Positions 1 to 7,611 of a DNA stretch of 64,000 nucleotides are shown in pieces; the stretch's first letter is position 1; every line of letters begins with the position of its first letter. Origin of the DNA: Sphingomonas liriopis (GTDB lineage Bacteria; Pseudomonadota; Alphaproteobacteria; Sphingomonadales; Sphingomonadaceae); the NCBI RefSeq assembly GCF_024211255.1, contig NZ_JAMLDY010000014.1, forward strand, positions 28,585 to 92,584, in the 5' to 3' direction. The notes beneath the pieces are model-generated. The model saw only the letters and a program-made list of their open reading frames with translations, ran no database searches and had not been told where the DNA came from. The position numbers and the translations under genes were made by a program.

Positions 1-199
1 CAACGGCGGGTGTGAACTGGTCGAACACGTTTGGAGCCGGCGGCTCTCGAAGAAACGACGCGACCAATCCAACGACGCCGATGAGCAGAACGAGCGCGGC
101 CAACCCAAGCGCGAGCCAGTGCACAATCCTGCCTGCGCGGACCATGAAATTGGCCGGGTATATGCGTTCGTTCGGCCACGCCCAGTTCGGTTTGCGCAT
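1..199 (-). CDS. Small single-pass membrane protein, partial
   Basis: The reading frame opens with ATG at 199 and runs leftward off the window edge, giving 66 visible residues. An N-terminal basic stretch is followed by one hydrophobic segment at about residues 25-48, then a proline-rich region. A GAGGAGA ribosome site lies about 12 bases upstream of the start. It is transcribed away from the gene at 309, so the two share the region containing operator sites at 242-281. Function unknown; small membrane proteins of this kind are common in phage early or superinfection-exclusion regions, but nothing here proves that role. Confidence 0.5.
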   Translation of the reverse strand, partial: MRKPNWAWPNERIYPANFMVRAGRIVHWLALGLAALVLLIGVVGLVASFLREPPAPNVFDQFTPAV

Positions 200-241
200 G
201 TCTGTCGCTTTCTCCTCATGCTCATCGTAGCGCGTGCATCA

Positions 242-282
242 ATGCTTGTCGTATTGACGAAGACAAATACATAACGTATTGA
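242..282 (+). promoter_or_regulatory. Phage promoter P1 with two repressor operators
   Basis: TTGACG (254-259) and TATTGA (277-282) form -35 and -10 boxes with a 17-base spacer. Two operator copies overlap them: 242-256 (weaker left half, conserved CGTATTG) and 267-281 (ATACATAACGTATTG), 25 bases apart. The layout matches the promoter at 10518-10545. Transcription would begin near 289, just before the gene at 309. Confidence 0.6.
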
Positions 283-290
283 TGGTGCTC

Positions 291-304
291 CACAGCCAGG
301 AGAC
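291..304 (+). repeat. CACAGCC leader box, copy 1
   Basis: CACAGCCAGGAGAC, directly upstream of the ATG at 309; the AGGAG part serves as ribosome binding site. One of six copies within the phage element. Confidence 0.5.
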
Positions 305-308
305 ACCC

Positions 309-485
309 ATGTTCATGATGAGGGCGACGCACGACGCGATTGTCGCGGAGATGCGGAAGAGCGCGCAGTCGCTGCTGATCGAGGCCGAGACGACGATCGC
401 TGATCTGCGCGCGCAGCTGGCCGAGCGCCAGGTCGTCGCGATCCGAAACCCGAAGACGGGCCGCTTCGACAAGCGGGAGGGCTGA
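309..485 (+). CDS. Small helical phage protein
   Basis: 58 residues, starting at ATG 309 six bases after an AGGAG ribosome site; earlier in-frame codons lack such a site. The middle of the protein (about residues 12-45) is a charged amphipathic helix with heptad-like spacing, followed by a basic tail (NPKTGRFDKREG). First gene behind the repressor-controlled promoter at 254-282, so it should be expressed early on induction. I recognise no family. A helical DNA- or RNA-binding accessory protein is possible but is not shown by the sequence. Confidence 0.55.
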   Translation: MFMMRATHDAIVAEMRKSAQSLLIEAETTIADLRAQLAERQVVAIRNPKTGRFDKREG

Positions 486-488
486 GCG

Positions 489-722
489 ATGGCCGATACC
501 GCACAGGGCAAGCTGCTTTCGATCGCTGAGGACGTGGGCGATGCGCTGAACGCCTTCCACGATCAGCGAGGATGGGAAATCAACGGGGACGAGCACTCGC
601 TTGAGATGCTGATGGCGGACGTGATCCTGTTCGCGCGCGCGACGGGGATCAGCCTCGATAAGGTCATGGTCACCGCCACGGAGCTCGCAGGCGAGACGCT
701 CACCGATATTGGTGAGTGTTGA
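489..722 (+). CDS. Hypothetical phage protein
   Basis: 77 residues, starting three bases after the preceding stop with a GGAGGG site upstream. It is acidic and mostly helical (MADTAQGKLLSIAEDVGDAL at the start) with no cysteine pair, signal peptide or membrane segment. Spacing and strand place it in the same transcript as its neighbours. No family recognised. Confidence 0.5.
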   Translation: MADTAQGKLLSIAEDVGDALNAFHDQRGWEINGDEHSLEMLMADVILFARATGISLDKVMVTATELAGETLTDIGEC

Positions 723-724
723 CC

Positions 725-967
725 ATGGCCCGCATGCGCCAGATCGCCGGCTGTCTCGACGACAGCGCCGCCGCCATGTTCGCGCGCGAGCCGGTCACCA
801 CCACCCGCTACGAGGAACCCGCGATGCTCAACCATCCGCTGGGGTGCGCGTGCCAACGCTGCGCGCCGCCGATCGTGCTCGATGGGCGCCGGATTACGCT
901 CGGGTTCCTCGGGCTCTGCATCGTGCTCGGGTGGCTATGGCTGACGTGGATCGCGCTGCCCGCGTGA
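725..967 (+). CDS. Small protein with Cys pairs and C-terminal membrane segment
   Basis: 80 residues from ATG 725; an in-frame GTG at 716 is possible but overlaps the previous gene end. Around residues 40-48 there is a CACQRC cysteine cluster that could hold a metal. The last 25 residues are a hydrophobic segment rich in Leu and Trp, typical of a tail-anchored inner-membrane protein. Co-directional with the other small early genes. Function unknown. Confidence 0.45.
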   Translation: MARMRQIAGCLDDSAAAMFAREPVTTTRYEEPAMLNHPLGCACQRCAPPIVLDGRRITLGFLGLCIVLGWLWLTWIALPA

Positions 968-1026
968 CGCTGCAGACCTGACGGCGTGGTGAGAGCGCGC
1001 CGTCTAGCCTGCAACGACACGAGAGA

Positions 1027-1033
1027 CACAGCC
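1027..1033 (+). repeat. CACAGCC leader box, copy 2
   Basis: CACAGCC ends immediately before the ATG at 1034, so here the box lies where a ribosome site would normally be rather than upstream of one. Confidence 0.4.
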
Positions 1034-1759
1034 ATGTCATTCGCCAAGAGAAAAGCGGCACCAGTGCCGACCGACCAACTGCCCGACGTCGACGATGAGG
1101 AAGGCTGGAAGGCATGGCGCATCGCGCAGGCGCCGATCTGGCGCGCCAAGCGGGAGGCGGAGAACGCAGAGGATCCGCGCGGTTATCGCGGAACGATCCG
1201 CACGATCGAGGGCGACCTCGGCCATATGCAACACGGCACCTATTACGATCAGGGACAGGCGACGGAAATGTATCGCTGCCCGCTGGTCGACCCCGGCCAT
1301 CGGCGCTGGCGGTACGGCAACGAGTGGGATTGGGCGATCGCCGTGCTCGCGCTGAATGACGGCAGCTGGCTCTGCTGGCATTCGAATAGCCTACCGAAGC
1401 CAAAGGGCTGGGATCGCAACCGCGATCGTTTCATGCCCTCGGGCGGCTTCTCGCTTCACAGCCTCCGGTTCTTCACTCGCGACGCCGCAATCCGCGCCAA
1501 CGTGGCCTACGTCATCGAGCGCGCCCGGCGCCAGCATCGATGGAAGCCCGATCCGAACGACACGCGCAGCTACTTCCGCTCGAACCCGTGGCCGGGCGGC
1601 GACATGCCGGCATCAGACGCGCAGGCAATCATCGCATGGGCGATGGAGGTTGCCGCGCGCCCCGCGCCGGTCCTGTTCGTGGCGCCACCTCCGCCTCCGC
1701 CACCTCCGCCGGAGCCGACCGACCTCCTGATGTGGATCGAGCAGGGGCGGCAGGCATGA
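1034..1759 (+). CDS. Hypothetical phage protein with polyproline tail
   Basis: 241 residues, start chosen at ATG 1034 directly after the CACAGCC box, giving an N-terminus (MSFAKRKAAPVPTDQL) without the low-complexity extension of the longer frame. The centre is rich in Trp, His and Arg; near the C-terminus an uninterrupted run of about nine prolines (residues 215-225) precedes an EPTDLLMWIEQGRQA end. The stop overlaps the next start (ATGA), indicating translational coupling. No domain recognised. A proline run of this kind usually marks a linker or a protein-contact site, but no partner is evident. Confidence 0.55.
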   Translation: MSFAKRKAAPVPTDQLPDVDDEEGWKAWRIAQAPIWRAKREAENAEDPRGYRGTIRTIEGDLGHMQHGTYYDQGQATEMYRCPLVDPGHRRWRYGNEWDWAIAVLALNDGSWLCWHSNSLPKPKGWDRNRDRFMPSGGFSLHSLRFFTRDAAIRANVAYVIERARRQHRWKPDPNDTRSYFRSNPWPGGDMPASDAQAIIAWAMEVAARPAPVLFVAPPPPPPPPPEPTDLLMWIEQGRQA

Positions 1760-2184
1760 TCCGCGCCGACCCGCGCCAGTTCGACATGTTCGCGGCCATC
1801 GCGCCGACCCGAGCGCCTGCCATCATTCGCCGCGTCGACCCGAACGGCCCTGTCATTCAGGGCAAGATAGACGAGGTGCTGACGCTGCCCCATCCTCGCT
1901 TGCGCTGGGATCGCGCTCGCATCGAGCTCCACCGACACACGGACGGCCTGTGGATGTGGGCGACCGGCTTTCACGACGATGGCGGATCAGGCGGCGGTTA
2001 TCGCGTCGGACCCAAATGGGGCAATTTCGCAAGCACGCGCGGCGATGCGCTGCACTACGCCTGCGAGGAAATCCGCGCTCGCGCCACCGGCGACAGCAAG
2101 GCACTCGTCGCGATCCGTTGCTGGCTGGACGAGCTCGCCGGCAATCCTACCCGAAAGCACGAAGAGGAGCCTGTCCATGGCTGA
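1756..2184 (+). CDS. Hypothetical phage protein
   Basis: 142 residues, beginning at an ATG that shares ATGA with the stop of the previous gene. It has a mixed alpha/beta composition and a Gly/Tyr-rich stretch (DDGGSGGGYRVGPKWGNF) followed by a helical C-terminal half ending KHEEEPVHG. This resembles small phage proteins that carry a glycine-rich turn and a helical end, but I cannot name a family. Its end overlaps the next gene by eight bases. Confidence 0.5.
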   Translation: MIRADPRQFDMFAAIAPTRAPAIIRRVDPNGPVIQGKIDEVLTLPHPRLRWDRARIELHRHTDGLWMWATGFHDDGGSGGGYRVGPKWGNFASTRGDALHYACEEIRARATGDSKALVAIRCWLDELAGNPTRKHEEEPVHG

Positions 2185-2929
2185 GAAATCCGAGGACGGT
2201 ATGAGCGTTGAGAGTGTGGCGCTGCCTGACTGGCACAACGCCGACACCTGCATCGAGAACATGCAGATCGCCTACGACGACGCGACGGAGGCTGATCCGT
2301 TCGACGACGGCAATCCGATCCCGATCGACACGGTCGTTGATGCCGGCGATCTTGGCGTCCTAATCGGGTTGGCGCGCTACGCCGTCGCCCACCGCCTGTC
2401 CTCCGCTCCCGCTGCTGGCGATCCTCGCGCATGGCTCACCAGCTACAACGCCCGCAATTACGGCGGTGAGGAAGGTCAGAGCGGGGCCGGCTATACGGCT
2501 GACGATATGTTGGCCGCCCTCCAACCAGCAGACCACGCCGATCATCGAAACCGCACCACCTCGCCCGCTGGTGAAGGTTCTCGCACCGGTGTGAACGATT
2601 TTGCAGCGCCGGCCGGTTGGAAGCTGGTGCCGGTCGAGCCGACAGAGGCGATGTTGGGGGCCGCCTACCTGTGCGGCGATGGGGGCAGCCCGAGGACAGT
2701 ATACGGCGCCATGCTCGCCGCAGCCCCGTCGCCAGCCGTGCAGGACGCAGAGGGCGGGGTTGGGCTTCGGGAGGCGTTGCAAGCGCAGGAGGATGCCGAG
2801 GACAAGCGCGAGACGTGCGTCAACTGCGAGGGCGAGGGGCAATGGGAGCATTGTCCTTCCTGCTCGCTGACCTTCGGCCGTGCGATAGACCTCCGTCGAG
2901 CGGCGCTCTCACAGGGAGGGCAGCGGTGA
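2177..2929 (+). CDS. Phage protein with GWxLVP(V)EPTxxM module and zinc-ribbon end
   Basis: 250 residues from ATG 2177. The N-terminal half is acidic and variable. About residues 142-185 contain PAGWKLVPVEPTEAML followed by YGAMLAAAPS, a short module that recurs in many proteobacterial phage early proteins of unknown function. Near the C-terminus CVNCEGEG and CPSC (about 214-231) form a DnaJ-like cysteine-rich motif able to bind zinc. The stop overlaps the next start (TGATG). A nucleic-acid or protein-binding accessory role is plausible but only inferred. Confidence 0.55.
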   Translation: MAEKSEDGMSVESVALPDWHNADTCIENMQIAYDDATEADPFDDGNPIPIDTVVDAGDLGVLIGLARYAVAHRLSSAPAAGDPRAWLTSYNARNYGGEEGQSGAGYTADDMLAALQPADHADHRNRTTSPAGEGSRTGVNDFAAPAGWKLVPVEPTEAMLGAAYLCGDGGSPRTVYGAMLAAAPSPAVQDAEGGVGLREALQAQEDAEDKRETCVNCEGEGQWEHCPSCSLTFGRAIDLRRAALSQGGQR

Positions 2930-3120
2930 TGGGCTACTACACGCAGCCCGCCGAAGCGATCCTCGGCGATAGCGTCATCTGTGAACGCTGTGGGGCCACG
3001 ATGGTCACTTACGCCGACGTGTGCAGCGCGGCCTTGGACGATCCATGTCCGGGCTTTCAGGCGATCGAGAATGCAGTCGCTCGCGCCACCCTCACCAAGG
3101 ACCCCCACCATGTCGGATGA
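2929..3120 (+). CDS. Small cysteine-containing phage protein
   Basis: 63 residues starting at the ATG that overlaps the preceding TGA. It carries CERC at about residues 18-21 and two later cysteines (C30, C38), so a single zinc-binding knuckle is possible. It overlaps the next gene by eleven bases, consistent with tight coupling in the early transcript. Function unknown. Confidence 0.5.
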   Translation: MGYYTQPAEAILGDSVICERCGATMVTYADVCSAALDDPCPGFQAIENAVARATLTKDPHHVG

Positions 3121-3646
3121 GCGCGAACAGAGGGCGATCCCGGCTGGGATGGTCGCTTGGCATGGCGGTGATAGCGCACCGGTGGATTGGGATGGTGGGC
3201 CGGTCTACACCTACGACGATTCCGCCGAACCTGGTGATCAGTACGAGCTTGCCCCATTTCATTTCGGGGAAGGGGCGGAATGCTGGCAGCATAACAACCC
3301 ATACGTCGACATCATCGCCTACACCCCCGCCGCCACCCTCCCGCCCCAAGCGCCCGCAGCTGACAGGAGCGGGGAGACGGGAGAGGGGCTGGCATACTGG
3401 CAGGGGTACGATGCTGGCGAACGTGCAGCCCTCGCCACCCCCAAGCCCGCGGATGCTGGGGCGATGCGTGAACGGTGCGCGCGATTGGCTGACATATTGG
3501 CGGATGATGCAGCGGGTCGTGCTGCGAAATGCTCATCATCTGCCGGTGAAACGATGGCCGCTATAACGCATGTCGTCGTTGAGCGTGAGGCAAGAGGCCT
3601 TGCCGCCGCCATCCGCGACCTGCCCGACGCGGGAGAGCCGCTGTGA
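3110..3646 (+). CDS. Hypothetical phage protein
   Basis: 178 residues from ATG 3110. The first 75 residues are rich in acidic and aromatic residues (WHGGDSAPVDWDGGPVYTY); a Pro/Ala linker follows, then a helical segment with paired Arg and Ala. No catalytic motif, signal or membrane segment is visible. Its stop overlaps the next start (GTGA). Short phage proteins with variable linkers like this often differ sharply between related prophages. Confidence 0.5.
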   Translation: MSDEREQRAIPAGMVAWHGGDSAPVDWDGGPVYTYDDSAEPGDQYELAPFHFGEGAECWQHNNPYVDIIAYTPAATLPPQAPAADRSGETGEGLAYWQGYDAGERAALATPKPADAGAMRERCARLADILADDAAGRAAKCSSSAGETMAAITHVVVEREARGLAAAIRDLPDAGEPL

Positions 3647-3822
3647 GCGGGTGGTACTCAACCAGTGAGGCGCCACAAGGCGTTCGCGTGCTGACGAAGA
3701 TCGAAGACGTGCGCGGCACCCGCAACAAGTGCTTCCTAACTTTGCGTGGGCGACTCTGGTTCACCGACGAGCCGAACAGCATGTACGTCTATTATCAGCC
3801 CACGCACTGGAGGTTTGCATGA
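3643..3822 (+). CDS. Small phage protein, GTG start
   Basis: 59 residues starting at GTG 3643, which overlaps the previous stop in the GTGA arrangement seen elsewhere in this unit. The sequence is beta-rich and aromatic (SGWYSTSEAP at the start, YVYYQPTHWRFA at the end). No family recognised. Confidence 0.45.
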   Translation: MSGWYSTSEAPQGVRVLTKIEDVRGTRNKCFLTLRGRLWFTDEPNSMYVYYQPTHWRFA

Positions 3823-3895
3823 CCCATTCACCGGATCATGCCGAGCGGGCGAGGGGCTTGGCGACTCGATAGAGCCGCGCCTAAATCAGTCGATC

Positions 3896-3909
3896 CACAG
3901 CCAAGGAAC
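3896..3909 (+). repeat. CACAGCC leader box, copy 3
   Basis: CACAGCCAAGGAAC, four bases before the ATG at 3914. It is identical over 14 bases to the copy at 13984. Confidence 0.55.
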
Positions 3910-3913
3910 GATA

Positions 3914-4186
3914 ATGCAGGCTCTCCGATCCGACTGCATCGCCTGTAACGGCGATGGCCATTACACGGTCCTACTCGCTGTCGGCCCATCGATCGACGAT
4001 GACCACGCGCGATATTTCATCCCGAACCAGCATGTCCGTGAAGAGCATGGTTCAGGGATGGACCCCACGCGACAGATCACGTTCTGTCGGTCATGCATGC
4101 GTGCCGTAGAGAAAAATCTGCGCAGCACCATTTCGGACTTGCAGCAGGAGCACGGCGTAACGCCCGTGCCGTACAGCCACTACTGA
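3914..4186 (+). CDS. Small zinc-ribbon phage protein
   Basis: 90 residues; start set by the CACAGCCAAGGAAC leader immediately upstream. Two cysteine pairs, CIAC (about residues 8-11) and CRSC (about 57-60), are 45 residues apart and flank a beta-rich centre, as expected for a zinc ribbon. A GDG turn follows the first pair. Such proteins usually bind DNA, RNA or a polymerase subunit; which applies here is unknown. It is preceded by about 90 bases without a convincing gene. Confidence 0.55.
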   Translation: MQALRSDCIACNGDGHYTVLLAVGPSIDDDHARYFIPNQHVREEHGSGMDPTRQITFCRSCMRAVEKNLRSTISDLQQEHGVTPVPYSHY

Positions 4187-4188
4187 TC

Positions 4189-4368
4189 GTGCCCCGAACC
4201 CGCTACCGCGTCATCGTCTTCGAAAATCCACGCGGCCCATGGCGCGACACGTTCGACGAGGCGAAGGACGACGCGATCGTCGCCGGGCTGGCGAGCTATG
4301 ACGAGAGCAGGCGGGAATATTATCTCGCCGTGCCCGTTGCGATCGAGACTGAGCGCCTGCCCGCCTGA
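4189..4368 (+). CDS. Small phage protein, last gene of the early unit
   Basis: 59 residues from GTG 4189, two bases after the previous stop. The first strand (RYRVIVF) and the following amphipathic helix (DTFDEAKDDAIVAGLAS) suggest a compact alpha/beta fold. It ends seven bases before the inverted repeat at 4375-4412. Function unknown. Confidence 0.5.
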   Translation: MPRTRYRVIVFENPRGPWRDTFDEAKDDAIVAGLASYDESRREYYLAVPVAIETERLPA

Positions 4369-4374
4369 AACGAG

Positions 4375-4412
4375 GAACGCCCGCACCTGGGATCAATCCA
4401 GTGCGGGCGTTC
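4375..4412. terminator. Bidirectional terminator between two phage units
   Basis: A perfect 12-base stem (GAACGCCCGCAC / GTGCGGGCGTTC) with a 14-base loop lies between the plus-strand early genes and the 3' end of the minus-strand replication unit. No long T run follows on either side, so its efficiency is uncertain. Confidence 0.65.
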
Positions 4413-4419
4413 GGTGTCC

Positions 4420-4433
4420 CACAGCCATGGAAC
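4420..4433 (+). repeat. CACAGCC leader box, copy 4, without a gene
   Basis: CACAGCCATGGAAC lies past the terminator and just before the 3' end of the minus-strand primase gene. No credible plus-strand gene follows, so this copy looks like a remnant of a lost gene or of a recombination junction. Confidence 0.4.
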
Positions 4434-4442
4434 GCGGCCTGT

Positions 4443-6746
4443 CTATTGGCCGTGGCCCCAATCGTCAAACACATCTCGAGGTCCCGGCCCGCCGGCGAGC
4501 GCGTGTTGCTGCTTTCGCTCGGGCGACATGAAGACCGCTGCGGGCTTGCCCGACGGCAGGCGCTTCGTGACGCTGGTCCATTTCAGCCCGCGCAGCGCGG
4601 CGCCGACCATGCGCGAGGTCGCGACGTTCTGCCGTTCCGCCGGGATGCGCAGGCAGTGGTTGAGGATTTCGGCGACCGTGACCTCGTCGCGAGCGCCCTC
4701 GGCCAGCCAGTTCGCGATGACGGGTTCCCACGGTGACGCCTCGCGGCGCTTGTCCTGCTCCTCCTTCGCGATCTCGGCGAGCTCGCCGGTCAGGTGCCAT
4801 TTTTCGCCCGCCCGATACGCGGCCGCGGCCTCGGCCCACAGCTGATCCCGCGCTGCCAGAAGCCCGGTCAGGTCGATCGATCCGCATTCGATCGGGTAGA
4901 ACCGCCGGTTGCCCGTCTGGTCCTTGAGGTAGCCCGTGCCCTCGTCGGGGTTCACGGTGCCCCACAGCACGGTGCGGCGCCGCACTCGGATCGGCATGCG
5001 CTCGTAGGGCGGCCGGTACTTGTCCTCGACGCGGGACAGGAACTGCTTCACGTCGCCGACGTCGGCTTTCGACATCTTGTTGAGCTCGGCGACCTCGACG
5101 CACCACGAGCCCTGCAGCTGCTGAAAGCTGTCCTTTGAATGGAAGTCGGGCAGGTTGTCGGTGAAGAACCGATCGCCGTAGAGGTAGCGCAGCGCGGTCG
5201 ACTTACCTGTACCTTGCGGCCCCTCGAGGATTGCCATGTCGTCGTTCTTCGATCCGGGATCGAGCGCGCGCGCTACGCTGCCGACCAACGTCTTGCGGGC
5301 GACAGCGCGCACGTAGGCGGTGTCCGGCGCGGCGAGGTAGCGCGTCATCCACATGTCGAGGCGCGGCTTGCCGTCCCATTTGAGCCCAGCGAGATACTCG
5401 GTCAGCGGATCGAACGACGATTTGCGCGCGTCGGCGATCATCTCGTCCGCGACGTCGCTTTTCCGCGCGCGGAAATGATCCTTGTGCATGACGCGCCGGA
5501 ATTCAGCGACGTGGAAGTCCTCCATGTCGTTGCCGTCGAGCTCGATGGTGCGGGTGAAGGTGTTGAACCGCAGCCGGCCGCGCAGCAGGCGATGGTTCGC
5601 GATGTAGAGCGCCACGCCCTGGACGTTGGATCCGTCCGGATGACCGTTCGCCGTCTCCGGGATCTGTGTGCGCCAGCTCTCGTCCTGGACGTGCTCGATT
5701 TCGACGATCGTCGCGCCCGGTTCCGCGTCCTCGGCGTCGACGCTGCGCAGCGCGCCCATGACCTGCGCGCCGACGACCTTGTCGCCCTCGCGCAGGTGCA
5801 GGTCGTTGAAGTCCGTCCGATCGCGCGCGGGACCGTCGGCGAACACGGGCATGATCCACCGGCATCCGATGGCCTTCGCCGCCGCGCCCGCCTTCTGCCG
5901 GCCGGCATTCACCCATGGCTTGCCCGCGCCGCGATCAGCCCAGTCGTCGGGCGCGATCACGTCGTCGTCGCCGGCGATCAGGATCGTTGCCATTGGCCGG
6001 TTGCGCGCGAAGTCCTTCGCGACGGGGATCAGGTTTCCCGAGTTGAACGCCGCGACCACCGAAAGGCCGGTCGCTTCCCAGATCGAGAACGCCGTCGCCA
6101 CGCCTTCGCATAGGACGATGTACGAGGTGTCGCCCTTGAGCGAGAAGAAGCACCCTTCGACCCGACCGGCCTTGAGGAAGCTCTTCCGCCCTTCACCGTC
6201 GATCAACTGGAGGTTCGTCAGCTGTGGCTGGCCGTTCATGTCGAACGAGAACATCGGCACGGCGAGGAGGCGGGTGCCGTCCTTCGCTGTGAACACGCGC
6301 AGCCCGCGCGGTATCGCGACACGCTTGCGCGCGAGATACTGGTGGCCCTCGACGTTGGCGTCAGCCTTGCCCCACATCCACGACGCCTTCTCGGCGACCT
6401 CGGCCTGCTTCTGCTCGCGCGCCTGCGCGGCCTCGGCCTTGAGCCGCGCCTGCTCGCGCTTGATCTTCGCGCGCTCGGCATCGGACAGAGGCGAGGCGTT
6501 GGGATCGGCGAAGAACCACTGGTGCTGCTCGCCGGACTTCCAATCGCCGAACCAGCCGACCGGATAGTCGCCGTGCTTGAGCTTGTAGAACCCGTTCGCC
6601 TTGCCCTTCTTGTCGCCGGGCGCGTCGAACCGGACGAACGCGTCCGTCCCCGCGTTGATCGGCCCCGGGTTGAACCCCGCCGCCTGCATCGCATCCGCGA
6701 ACGCGCGCTCGACTTCTGATTGTGATGGCGCCAGGCGCGTGGCCAT
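4443..6746 (-). CDS. Toprim/VapE-type primase-helicase
   Basis: Phage DNA replication protein of 767 residues, the last gene of the minus-strand unit. The N-terminal half includes a Toprim-like domain with CEG at about 213-215 and an acidic triplet DDD at 260-262. The C-terminal half is a VapE/D5-like P-loop NTPase: Walker A GPQGTGKST (about 509-517), the ELNKMSKADVGDVKQFLSR segment, YRPPYER, and the TGNRRFYP motif. The ATG at 6746 overlaps the methylase stop (TAATG) and begins MATRLAPSQS; a 27-residue longer frame reads into the upstream gene and is unlikely. Family knowledge suggests it primes and unwinds phage DNA; activity is inferred from domains. Confidence 0.85.
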   Translation of the reverse strand: MATRLAPSQSEVERAFADAMQAAGFNPGPINAGTDAFVRFDAPGDKKGKANGFYKLKHGDYPVGWFGDWKSGEQHQWFFADPNASPLSDAERAKIKREQARLKAEAAQAREQKQAEVAEKASWMWGKADANVEGHQYLARKRVAIPRGLRVFTAKDGTRLLAVPMFSFDMNGQPQLTNLQLIDGEGRKSFLKAGRVEGCFFSLKGDTSYIVLCEGVATAFSIWEATGLSVVAAFNSGNLIPVAKDFARNRPMATILIAGDDDVIAPDDWADRGAGKPWVNAGRQKAGAAAKAIGCRWIMPVFADGPARDRTDFNDLHLREGDKVVGAQVMGALRSVDAEDAEPGATIVEIEHVQDESWRTQIPETANGHPDGSNVQGVALYIANHRLLRGRLRFNTFTRTIELDGNDMEDFHVAEFRRVMHKDHFRARKSDVADEMIADARKSSFDPLTEYLAGLKWDGKPRLDMWMTRYLAAPDTAYVRAVARKTLVGSVARALDPGSKNDDMAILEGPQGTGKSTALRYLYGDRFFTDNLPDFHSKDSFQQLQGSWCVEVAELNKMSKADVGDVKQFLSRVEDKYRPPYERMPIRVRRRTVLWGTVNPDEGTGYLKDQTGNRRFYPIECGSIDLTGLLAARDQLWAEAAAAYRAGEKWHLTGELAEIAKEEQDKRREASPWEPVIANWLAEGARDEVTVAEILNHCLRIPAERQNVATSRMVGAALRGLKWTSVTKRLPSGKPAAVFMSPERKQQHALAGGPGPRDVFDDWGHGQ

Positions 6747-7231
6747 TATGCCGGGACCGCGAAGATGCCGAAGCCCTGATGGGCTGCTCGGTGAAGAGCG
6801 GATACAGCTTGGCCACCACAGGCCCATAATGCCGTCCCGTTAGCGGGCGAGACGCCTTCGCTGCCATCGGGTCGTAGGAAGCGTAGCTTACGGGTGAACA
6901 GCACCGCGTCCGCGCAGCGCCAAGCAGCGTGGAACCAAGGCGCACTCGTCCGATCTGGCGTCAGCGCAATGCCGTTGCGATGCTCGAAAAACTTACCAAG
7001 CCATGGACTGAGCGCGTTCCTTCCCCCAAACGGTGGGTTCATCCAGATGAAGCCATAGTCAGCCCAGTCACGGTCTAGGCTCTCGGTCATGATCCACCGC
7101 TGCGCCGGGACGCAGCACCGAGCGTCGCCCGGGTGCGAGACGTCCGTGTCGAACCGGCAACCAAGGGCGTCGAACACAACCGGCGGGGTCCACCAATCGT
7201 CCGTCTGCCCTGACGCTTCCCATTGCCCCAC
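6746..7231 (-). CDS. Phage DNA N6-adenine methyltransferase, Dam-type
   Basis: 161 residues from GTG 7231, two bases past the previous stop with a GGGGGAA site; upstream in-frame codons would overlap the nuclease gene. The N-terminus DDWWTPPVVFDAL and the NPPF catalytic motif (about residues 65-68) are characteristic of the phage Dam-like adenine methylase family, which methylates adenine in short DNA motifs using S-adenosylmethionine. In phages it typically protects DNA from host restriction or times replication. Which motif it recognises cannot be read from the sequence. It overlaps the primase gene start. Confidence 0.8.
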   Translation of the reverse strand: MGQWEASGQTDDWWTPPVVFDALGCRFDTDVSHPGDARCCVPAQRWIMTESLDRDWADYGFIWMNPPFGGRNALSPWLGKFFEHRNGIALTPDRTSAPWFHAAWRCADAVLFTRKLRFLRPDGSEGVSPANGTALWACGGQAVSALHRAAHQGFGIFAVPA

Positions 7232-7233
7232 GC

Positions 7234-7611
7234 CTATTCCCCCCGGAGCCCGGCGAGGAACTGCTCTGCCGAACGGAAAACGATGTACCGCCCGCCGGCG
7301 GCTTCCCACCGACGCTGGAAATTGACCTGCCCCGTGCGCTGCTGGCCCGAGAGCGTCTTGCCCTCGCCGGCGATCGGCAGTCCGTCGTGCACGCCCATGA
7401 TGTCACCGGACCCGAGGCATCCGAAATCGATCGGCCGTGCGTCGCGCAGGATCACCATGCCGCGCTCGACGATCACGGTGGCGCCGGGCGCGCGGCTGAT
7501 CCGCTGACCCTGCCACGCCTGCCCGGTGTTGTTCCGGTAGAGCAACGTCCGGGGCAGGGCGGTGGCCGCGATCAGGGTTTCCTGCAGGATGCGCTGTTCG
7601 GATTTAGCCAC
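7234..7611 (-). CDS. VRR-NUC domain nuclease
   Basis: 125 residues from GTG 7611; the start overlaps the preceding gene by eight bases. The core shows the VRR-NUC layout of the PD-(D/E)xK superfamily: RPIDFG, an acidic residue in SGDIMG, then EGK, then GQVNFQRRWEAAGGRYIVFRS. Stand-alone VRR-NUC proteins in phages are thought to process branched or structured DNA during replication or recombination. It lies between a helicase and a methylase in the replication unit, which fits that use. The spacing around the E-x-K is slightly unusual because TLSGQQRTG replaces the more common Gly/Arg loop. Confidence 0.7.
   Translation of the reverse strand: MAKSEQRILQETLIAATALPRTLLYRNNTGQAWQGQRISRAPGATVIVERGMVILRDARPIDFGCLGSGDIMGVHDGLPIAGEGKTLSGQQRTGQVNFQRRWEAAGGRYIVFRSAEQFLAGLRGE

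Noticed and set aside
1..300. Left attachment site of the prophage at the window start
   Set aside because: No copy of the tRNA-Ala 3' end is found near the left edge, and a gene continues off the edge, so the element extends further left.
3819..3872. 17-codon frame ATG 3819 overlapping the previous stop
   Set aside because: The overlap resembles the coupled starts nearby, but the product is too short to support; it may be the remnant of a lost gene.
4423..4531. Possible plus-strand gene starting within the leader box at 4420
   Set aside because: The frame is short, opposite the 3' end of the primase gene, and its translation is a shadow.
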